From NCBI RefSeq assembly GCF_003865075.1, contig NZ_BHWB01000009.1:124001-188000 (forward strand): 64,000 nt of DNA. Direction: 5' to 3'. The DNA comes from Bacteroides faecalis. GTDB lineage: Bacteria; Bacteroidota; Bacteroidia; Bacteroidales; Bacteroidaceae. Made by a program: the position numbers and the translations under genes. Shown here piece after piece: positions 57,776-64,000 of this stretch; within the stretch, counting starts at the first letter, position 1, and each line of letters begins with the position of its first letter. Under the pieces are notes generated by a model that worked only from the letters and a program-made list of their open reading frames with translations, was not told the DNA's origin and ran no database searches.

Positions 57776-59866
57776 ATGAAAAATTATTTTCTTCCCATGC
57801 TCCTATCCTTGTTCTTTTTGGGAGCATGTGACAAAAACGATGAAATTATACCTGAAGATGCAGATGAGAATTTCATCACGTCAGTTGTGATGACTGTGGA
57901 CGGAAAATCGTACACGGCCGATATTACGGACAATACAGTAACGATAACCGTTCCTTATACGGTATCGTTGAACAATGCCGAAGTGGAATTCAAGTACACC
58001 ACTTCTGCAACAATCATACCTAATCCAAAAACGGTAACGGACTGGGATAACGAACGGACCTTCCGGGTGACATCCTATAACGGAGATGCCCGCGAATATG
58101 CCTATAAGGTGGTGAAAAGCGAAATAGAATCTGATGGAGATGTAGAGTTGAAGACCACCGAGGAGGTAGCTTCTTTTGCCGCAACCAAAACAACCGTTGT
58201 CAAAGGGAACCTGATTATCGGTTCTGATGCGGAAGAGGCAGAAAAAATCACTGACATATCTGCATTGGCATCTTTGAAAGAGGTTACAGGCAACATTGTC
58301 ATTCGTAACAGTTACAACGGTGCAGACTTGACAGGGTTGGATAATATCGTTTCAGCCGGAGGTTTGCAGTTAGGTTCGGTCGATGTCGCCTCGAAAGCTA
58401 CGGAGCTTCACATGATTTCCATGAAAGCTCTGGAAATGCTCTCCGGAGACATATCGGTATATAACGACCAAGTGACTTATGTCCTATTCGAGAAACTGGC
58501 AACTATTGAAGGAAGCGTGATGTTCAATGCGCCGTCGTTACAGAGTTTTGAGTTTCCGGTTCTGACCACTGTAGGTCAGGATCTGAATATCCAGGGACTC
58601 AATGAAGAAAACAAGGCAGCCGGAACAATCGCTTCTTTAGAATTATCGGAACTGACAAGTGTCGGAGGTGTCTTGTCCGTGAACAATCTTGCCAAACTGA
58701 CTTCCATGAGCTTCCTTAAGCTGAAAGAGACCGGTGGCTTTGATTTCCACACCGTCCCCGTGATGTTGGAAACCATTAATCTACCGGAAGTCGAGACAGT
58801 AAACGGAAGTATTATTATGGAAGCCAACATGGAAACTCCTCCTACCGGTAGTTTTGTTCCCCAACGAAATGACGTGCTTCAGGCTTTCGGTGGAATGGAC
58901 AAACTGACAACGGTGAAGGGGCAGATAAAGATAAAAAATTTCACGGCGCTCAAGCAGCTTCCTGACTGGAGTAAAATCACCACACTTGGAAGCATTACGT
59001 TGGATTATCTTGAAGACGTGAGCGGAACACTGATGTTGCCGAACGCCCGATTTGAAACCTTCGGAGAAACAGCTCCCCAGATTGAAATTATAAACAAGGT
59101 GCAGCTCTCCAAAATTGAAACAGCCGAAGATTTGTCAAATGTAAATTTTGTCATCACCAGTCTTACGAATAACAAGTTCCCTGAAATCATGTTCAAGAAT
59201 ATCAAAGACTTCACTTGTAAGCCAACCACTAACAATCCCGATTATACCATATCGACAATTCAACATGTACATGGAAATCTGTATGTGACAGGCCAAATGC
59301 GAAGCAAGGCAAAATTCCCTGACTTGGAAATCGTAGACGGATATGGATACATCCAAATGCCTATGATGGGGACTGTTTCAATGCCTGTATTGAAAGAGGT
59401 GGGTGGACAATTTTATTTGTCCGGCAATCTAACCAGTTGTGAGTTGCCTTTGTTATCCAAAATCTGTTGCTCAGCCTCTCCTGTATATTATAAAGAGGGA
59501 AAAGGTTCTTTAGCAATGACTTTACAAAGTAAATCACTGAATCTTCCGGAATTGCTTCACGTAGGAGGTGAAGGGTTGTTCGTTAATCAAGCAACAGGTA
59601 TTACTTGTGCTAAGTTACAGACAATAGATGGTACGTTACAGATAAAACAAGCGAAATCTCTTTCTCAGGAAACATTTTCCATGGAGAAGTTGAAGACCTT
59701 GCATGGGGTTGTTTTTGACGGTTTGACAAAATTCACCGACTACACTTTCTTCGGTAAGTTCATAGAAAACGGAATGATTACGGAGGAAAGCTGGAGTGTG
59801 ACGAAATGTGGGTATAACCCAACCTTCCAAAAAATGAGGGACAAACAATATACGCAGCAGGATTAA
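57776..59866 (+). CDS. beta-solenoid / L-domain-like surface lipoprotein of the B12 locus
   Basis: This is a 696-residue protein. Lipobox L-G-A-C (Cys18) followed by D-K-N-D-E. A small Ig-like domain (about 30-115) leads to a long array of irregular 20-25-residue repeats of the form L-x-x-(V/I)-x-G-x-(L/I)-x-(I/V) (about 125-690), resembling receptor-L-domain or BspA-like solenoids. Start 14 nt after the PKD-type gene. No B12 role is known to me; its place between BtuH-like and BtuG-like genes suggests a surface accessory function. Confidence 0.7.
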   Translation: MKNYFLPMLLSLFFLGACDKNDEIIPEDADENFITSVVMTVDGKSYTADITDNTVTITVPYTVSLNNAEVEFKYTTSATIIPNPKTVTDWDNERTFRVTSYNGDAREYAYKVVKSEIESDGDVELKTTEEVASFAATKTTVVKGNLIIGSDAEEAEKITDISALASLKEVTGNIVIRNSYNGADLTGLDNIVSAGGLQLGSVDVASKATELHMISMKALEMLSGDISVYNDQVTYVLFEKLATIEGSVMFNAPSLQSFEFPVLTTVGQDLNIQGLNEENKAAGTIASLELSELTSVGGVLSVNNLAKLTSMSFLKLKETGGFDFHTVPVMLETINLPEVETVNGSIIMEANMETPPTGSFVPQRNDVLQAFGGMDKLTTVKGQIKIKNFTALKQLPDWSKITTLGSITLDYLEDVSGTLMLPNARFETFGETAPQIEIINKVQLSKIETAEDLSNVNFVITSLTNNKFPEIMFKNIKDFTCKPTTNNPDYTISTIQHVHGNLYVTGQMRSKAKFPDLEIVDGYGYIQMPMMGTVSMPVLKEVGGQFYLSGNLTSCELPLLSKICCSASPVYYKEGKGSLAMTLQSKSLNLPELLHVGGEGLFVNQATGITCAKLQTIDGTLQIKQAKSLSQETFSMEKLKTLHGVVFDGLTKFTDYTFFGKFIENGMITEESWSVTKCGYNPTFQKMRDKQYTQQD

Positions 59867-59882
59867 ACCTTATACCTTAACC

Positions 59883-59916
59883 AGAGTACCCGTAATGATT
59901 CGGGTACTCTTTTTTA
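59883..59916 (+). terminator. intercistronic terminator before btuG
   Basis: AGAGTACCCG/CGGGTACTCT perfect 10-bp stem with six T, only 6 nt before the btuG start. It may be read through, or btuG may need its own promoter. Confidence 0.85.
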
Positions 59917-59921
59917 TCTGA

Positions 59922-60995
59922 ATGACAATGAGCAGAACAATACAACGGATTTGCCTTTTTCTTTTCTGCCTGCCAGTTTTCGGCAGTTGCATGAAATGGG
60001 ATTATGGGGAGATGGAGAATTTCTCGGCATCGGCTTCCGGTCTTTTCATCACCAACGAGGGAAATTTCCAGTACGGCAATGCCTCGCTTTCCTACTATGA
60101 TCCTGCCACGTGCGAAGTGGAGAATGAAGTGTTTTACCGTGCCAACGGGTTCAAGTTGGGCGATGTGGCCCAATCTATGGTTATCCGGGACGGTATAGGC
60201 TGGGTCGTGGTGAACAACTCGCATGTGATTTTCGCCATCGACATCAATACTTTCAAGGAAGTGGGCCGTATCACAGGTTTCACCTCACCCCGGTATATCC
60301 ATTTCCTGTCGGATGAGAAAGCCTATGTGACGCAAATATGGGACTACCGCATCTTCATCATCAACCCCAAGACATACGAGATTACCGGCTATATCGAATG
60401 TCCAGACATGGACATGGAATCGGGTTCCACCGAACAAATGGTGCAATACGGCAAGTACGTCTATGTGAACTGCTGGTCGTACCAGAACCGCATCCTGAAA
60501 ATCGACACGGAGACGGACAAGGTCGTGGACGAACTGACCATCGGCATACAGCCTACTTCGCTGGTCATGGACAAATACAACAAGATGTGGACCATCACGG
60601 ATGGCGGTTACGAGGGCAGCCCATACGGCTACGAGGCACCGTCTCTCTACCGTATAGACACCGAGACTTTCACCGTAGAGAAACAGTTCAAGTTCAAGCT
60701 GGGCGACTGGCCTTCGGAAGTCCAGCTCAACGGTACACGGGATACGCTTTACTGGATCAATAACGATATTTGGCGAATGCCGGTGGAAGCCGACCGTGTT
60801 CCCGTCCGACCTTTTCTGGAGTTTCGGGACACCAAATACTACGGCCTTACGGTCAATCCCAACAACGGGGAAGTATATGTGGCCGACGCTATTGATTACC
60901 AGCAGCAAGGTATCGTGTATCGCTATTCGCCGCAAGGTAAGCTGATCGATGAATTTTACGTGGGAATCATTCCGGGAGCTTTCTGCTGGAAATAA
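59922..60995 (+). CDS. btuG: BtuG-like surface beta-propeller, cobalamin-binding lipoprotein
   Basis: This is a 357-residue protein. Lipobox F-G-S-C followed by M-K-W-D. The rest is a YncE/DUF5074-type seven-bladed propeller with repeating strands: L-F-I-T-N-E-G-N-F at the first blade, then I-F-A-I-D-I-N-T, I-F-I-I-N-P-K-T, I-L-K-I-D-T-E-T and L-Y-R-I-D-T-E-T in later blades. BtuG binds cobalamin very tightly and sits on BtuB, acting as a lid. The btuB gene follows 18 nt later, supporting the assignment. An alternative ATG lies two codons downstream. Confidence 0.9.
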   Translation: MTMSRTIQRICLFLFCLPVFGSCMKWDYGEMENFSASASGLFITNEGNFQYGNASLSYYDPATCEVENEVFYRANGFKLGDVAQSMVIRDGIGWVVVNNSHVIFAIDINTFKEVGRITGFTSPRYIHFLSDEKAYVTQIWDYRIFIINPKTYEITGYIECPDMDMESGSTEQMVQYGKYVYVNCWSYQNRILKIDTETDKVVDELTIGIQPTSLVMDKYNKMWTITDGGYEGSPYGYEAPSLYRIDTETFTVEKQFKFKLGDWPSEVQLNGTRDTLYWINNDIWRMPVEADRVPVRPFLEFRDTKYYGLTVNPNNGEVYVADAIDYQQQGIVYRYSPQGKLIDEFYVGIIPGAFCWK

Positions 60996-61013
60996 CGAGG
61001 AAGGAGGACAAAA

Positions 61014-63092
61014 ATGAAAAGACATCTTATTCTATTGTTCGTGGGGGTAAGCCTGCCCTTTCTGCTTGCCGCCCAGCAAAAAAATTCCGTCAGCATTACC
61101 AAAAGGGTGCTGCGTATTCCGGAGGTTACGGTGGTAGGCAAACGACCGATGAAGGATATAGGCGTGCAACGAACCCGTTTCGATTCCATCGCCATGAAAG
61201 AGAACATCGCCTTATCTATGGCCGATGTGCTGACATTCAACTCATCCGTTTTTGTCAAGAACTACGGACGCGCCACGTTATCTACTGTAGCTTTCCGGGG
61301 TACCTCTCCCTCGCATACTCAAGTGACGTGGAATGGTATGCGCATCAACAACCCGATGCTGGGCATGACAGATTTTTCCACCATCCCTTCTTACTTTATC
61401 GATGATGCCTCGCTGCTGCACGGAACTTCGTCGGTAAACGAAACGGGCGGCGGCTTGGGTGGTCTGGTCAGGCTCTCCACTTCTCCGGCCAACCATGAAG
61501 GATTCGGGTTGCAGTACGTGCAGGGAGTGGGGTCGTTCAGCACGTTCGACGAGTTTCTCCGCCTGACCTACGGTAACAAACACTGGCAGTCCTCCACCCG
61601 TGTGGTATATTCCTCTTCTCCCAACGACTACAAATACCGAAACCGGGACAAGAAGGAAAACATCTATGACGAGGACAAGAACATCATCGGTTCCTATTAT
61701 CCGACGGAGCGCAACCGCAGCGGGGCTTATAAGGATCTGCACATTTTGCAGGAAATTTATTATAACACGGGCGAAGGTGACAAGTTCGGGCTAAACGCCT
61801 GGTATATCAATTCCAACCGGGAACTGGCGATGCTCACCACGGATTACGGGAACGGCATGGACTTCGAGAACCGCCAAAGGGAGCAGACGTTTCGCAGCGT
61901 CCTCTCGTGGGAACGCGTGCGGGAGAAATGGAAGGTCGGTGTAAAAGGTGGCTATATACACACATGGATGGCCTATGATTACAGGCGGGACAAGGGAAAC
62001 GGCGAAATGGCTTCGATGACCCGCTCGCGCAGTAAGATTAACACGTTCTACGGAAGTGCGGACGGGGATTATGCACCTTCAGAGAAATGGCTGTTCACGG
62101 CCGGTGTTTCCGTACACCAACATTTGGTGGAAAGCGCGGACAAAAATATCATCTCGCAGGAAGGTAACAAGGCTGTTGTCGGGTATGACAAGGGACGTGT
62201 CGAGTTTTCCGGTTCCGTTTCTGCGAAATGGCGGCCTGTCGATCGTTTTGCCGCCTCGCTTGTTCTTCGCGAGGATATGTTCGGTACGGAATGGGCCCCG
62301 GTTATCCCGGCTTTCTTCATCGACGGGGTACTGTCGAAGAAAGGCAATATCGTGGCGAAAGCATCCATCTCCCGAAACTACCGTTTCCCCACGCTGAACG
62401 ATCTCTATTTTCTGCCGGGCGGTAATCCCGACCTAAAAAGCGAGCACGGCTTCACATACGACGTGGGGTTGTCATTCTCGGTGGGGAAAGAAAATGTATA
62501 TGCTTTGAGCGGTGGTATCAACTGGTTCGATTCGCACATCGACGACTGGATCATCTGGCTACCCACAACCAAGGGATTCTTCTCTCCCAGAAACCTCAAG
62601 AAGGTACATGCTTACGGGGCAGAGACCAACGCCCACCTTGATGTAATGCTCGGAAGGGAATGGAAACTGGATATGAACGGAACTTTCTCGTGGACTCCCT
62701 CGATCAACGAGAGCGAACCTATGAGTCCGGCAGACCAATCCGTCGGCAAACAGTTGCCATACGTACCGGAGTTTTCCGCAGCGGTGACCGGATGTCTGTC
62801 ATGGCGGACATGGAGCCTGCTCTACAAGTGGTGTTATTACAGCCAGCGTTATACCATGTCGAGTAATGATTATACCCTGACGGGCTATCTGCCTCCTTAC
62901 TTCATGAATAACGTGACACTGGAAAAACAGCTCTCTTTTCGATGGGCCGACCTGTCGCTAAAGGGCAGCATCAACAACCTGTTCGATGAAGAATACCTTT
63001 CCGTATTGTCCCGTCCCATGCCGGGCATCAATTTCGAGATATTCATCGGCATAACGCCCAAGTTCGGAAAAAACAAAAATAGTAAACGATAA
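61014..63092 (+). CDS. btuB: TonB-dependent cobalamin receptor BtuB
   Basis: This 692-residue outer-membrane receptor has a signal peptide (1-20). The short TonB-box-like region V-T-V-V-G-K-R-P is followed by the plug domain (about 35-160; A-F-R-G-T-S-P-S-H-T-Q-V-T-W-N-G) and a 22-strand barrel to the end, closing with F-G-K-N-K-N-S-K-R after the last aromatic strand. No SusC-type N-terminal extension, so it is of the BtuB class. It is coupled to the BtuG-like lid gene. Confidence 0.9.
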   Translation: MKRHLILLFVGVSLPFLLAAQQKNSVSITKRVLRIPEVTVVGKRPMKDIGVQRTRFDSIAMKENIALSMADVLTFNSSVFVKNYGRATLSTVAFRGTSPSHTQVTWNGMRINNPMLGMTDFSTIPSYFIDDASLLHGTSSVNETGGGLGGLVRLSTSPANHEGFGLQYVQGVGSFSTFDEFLRLTYGNKHWQSSTRVVYSSSPNDYKYRNRDKKENIYDEDKNIIGSYYPTERNRSGAYKDLHILQEIYYNTGEGDKFGLNAWYINSNRELAMLTTDYGNGMDFENRQREQTFRSVLSWERVREKWKVGVKGGYIHTWMAYDYRRDKGNGEMASMTRSRSKINTFYGSADGDYAPSEKWLFTAGVSVHQHLVESADKNIISQEGNKAVVGYDKGRVEFSGSVSAKWRPVDRFAASLVLREDMFGTEWAPVIPAFFIDGVLSKKGNIVAKASISRNYRFPTLNDLYFLPGGNPDLKSEHGFTYDVGLSFSVGKENVYALSGGINWFDSHIDDWIIWLPTTKGFFSPRNLKKVHAYGAETNAHLDVMLGREWKLDMNGTFSWTPSINESEPMSPADQSVGKQLPYVPEFSAAVTGCLSWRTWSLLYKWCYYSQRYTMSSNDYTLTGYLPPYFMNNVTLEKQLSFRWADLSLKGSINNLFDEEYLSVLSRPMPGINFEIFIGITPKFGKNKNSKR

Positions 63093-63103
63093 TCTGCATC
63101 AAT

Positions 63104-64000
63104 ATGAACGCATTAAAGAATTTAAGCCTGATTCTGTTGCTTTCTCTGGCATTTACAGGCTGCCACAACAAAAGTTCAAAACTCAATGATTTCAACCTGC
63201 TGCTTTATGCTCCCGAATATGCCTCCGGCTTCGACATCAAAGGGGCGGACGGGAAGGAAAGCGTACTGATAACCGTCAGGAATCCCTGGCAGGGAGCAGA
63301 CAGCGTAACCACATGGCTGTTTATCGTCCGCAACGGCGAAGAGGTTCCCGAAGGGTTTGCCGGACAGGTACTCGAAGGAGACGCCAAACGCATCGTGGCG
63401 ATGTCTTCCACTCATATCGCCATGCTTGACGCGATCGGTGAAGTCCAGCGCATAACCGGCGTTTCGGGAATCGACTACATTTCCAACCCCGACATCCAAG
63501 CTCGCCGCGACAGTATTGGTGACATCGGCTATGAAGGAAACATCAACTACGAGTTGCTGCTCTCGCTCGATCCCGACCTCGTTCTGCTCTATGGGGTGAA
63601 CGGCGCAAGCGCAATGGAAAGCAAACTCGAAGAACTCGACATACCGTTCATGTATGTCGGCGATTATCTCGAAGAGTCGCCTCTCGGTAAGGCTGAATGG
63701 ATGGTAGTGCTTTCTGAAGTCACAGGGAAACGTGAGAAGGGTGAAAAAGCCTTTGCCGCAATCCCGGTCAGATACAACACTTTGAAAAAGAAAGTGGCCG
63801 ACAGTATCCTTGGCACTCCTTCGGTTATGCTTAATGTCCCTTATGGAGACTCGTGGTTCATGCCTTCAACCCAAAGTTATGTCGCCCGCTTGATTGCCGA
63901 TGCAGGCGGTCGCTATATCTACCAGAAGAACACGGGAAACGCTTCTATCCCCGTTGACTTGGAAGAAGCATACCTACTCGCGTCGGATGCGGACATGTGG
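63104..64000 (+). CDS. btuF: BtuF-like ABC substrate-binding lipoprotein (cut by window end)
   Basis: The frame is open to the last base; 299 codons are visible. Lipobox F-T-G-C (Cys20) is followed by H-N-K-S-S without acidic residues, so it is expected to stay on the periplasmic side. The periplasmic-binding-protein fold of FecB/BtuF type follows: K-R-I-V-A-M-S-S-T-H at about residue 97, G-D-I-G-Y-E-G-N-I-N-Y-E-L-L-L-S-L-D-P-D-L-V-L near 150, and V-A-R-L-I-A-D-A-G-G later. It would pass cobalamin to an inner-membrane ABC transporter probably encoded beyond the window. Confidence 0.85.
   Translation, partial: MNALKNLSLILLLSLAFTGCHNKSSKLNDFNLLLYAPEYASGFDIKGADGKESVLITVRNPWQGADSVTTWLFIVRNGEEVPEGFAGQVLEGDAKRIVAMSSTHIAMLDAIGEVQRITGVSGIDYISNPDIQARRDSIGDIGYEGNINYELLLSLDPDLVLLYGVNGASAMESKLEELDIPFMYVGDYLEESPLGKAEWMVVLSEVTGKREKGEKAFAAIPVRYNTLKKKVADSILGTPSVMLNVPYGDSWFMPSTQSYVARLIADAGGRYIYQKNTGNASIPVDLEEAYLLASDADMW

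Overview
The window reads as Bacteroides/Phocaeicola-type genomic DNA (order Bacteroidales). The evidence is promoters of the TAnnTTTG (-7) / TTTG (-33) type, a complete Bacteroides-style tra operon (TraA to TraQ), MobA/MobB/MobC, RteA/RteB/RteC regulators, AbiEi/AbiEii, and a BtuG/BtuB-type vitamin B12 locus whose lipoproteins mostly carry acidic surface-export signals. Almost the whole window is accessory DNA. No rRNA, tRNA or CRISPR was seen.

Layout. (1) 1-3.4 kb: an AT-rich array of six small ORFs, mostly membrane or secreted, separated by related two-step hairpin repeats. It looks like a cassette array of the kind described for recombinase-associated immunity-gene (rAID) clusters. (2) 3.4-8.7 kb: element regulators (AraC, RteC-like, excisionase-like HTH), a TOPRIM/RecA-fold primase-helicase, and a RibD-C/DHFR-family gene behind a long structured leader. 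(3) 8.7-12.2 kb, minus: topoisomerase III and a DUF4099/DUF3945-type protein. (4) 12.2-15.2 kb: AT-rich cargo (Crp-like regulator, lipoprotein, integrase remnant) bracketed by two diverged copies of one regulatory module. (5) 15.2-17 kb: AbiE toxin-antitoxin. (6) 17-21.3 kb: mobCBA and the likely oriT. (7) 21.3-32.4 kb: traA-traQ. (8) 32.4-37 kb: end genes (DUF3873, ArdA, ORF6N) and a tyrosine integrase. Together (2)-(8) form one conjugative transposon whose right end should lie just beyond the integrase start.

(9) 37.4-45.9 kb, minus: part of a second CTnDOT-like element with rteA-rteB-rteC, three related unknown coding units (two of them split by in-frame TGA), and two excisionase-like genes, one with a TGA at an expected Trp. 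(10) 46.2-54.3 kb: a chromosomal stretch in decay. It holds a broken feoAB fusion, an intact Fur-family regulator, a frameshifted methionine aminopeptidase, an intact Zn/Cd-type P1B ATPase, remnants of an AhpF/TrxB-like reductase and of a sulfatase, and an integrase pseudogene. Three promoters here share a 19-bp operator at an identical distance from the -7 box, so they probably form one local Fur-family metal regulon. (11) 54.6-64 kb: a cobalamin riboswitch with an attenuator drives a B12 uptake operon: DUF4465 (BtuH-like) lipoprotein, PKD-like lipoprotein, beta-solenoid lipoprotein, BtuG-like propeller, BtuB-like TonB receptor and a BtuF-like binding protein cut by the window edge.
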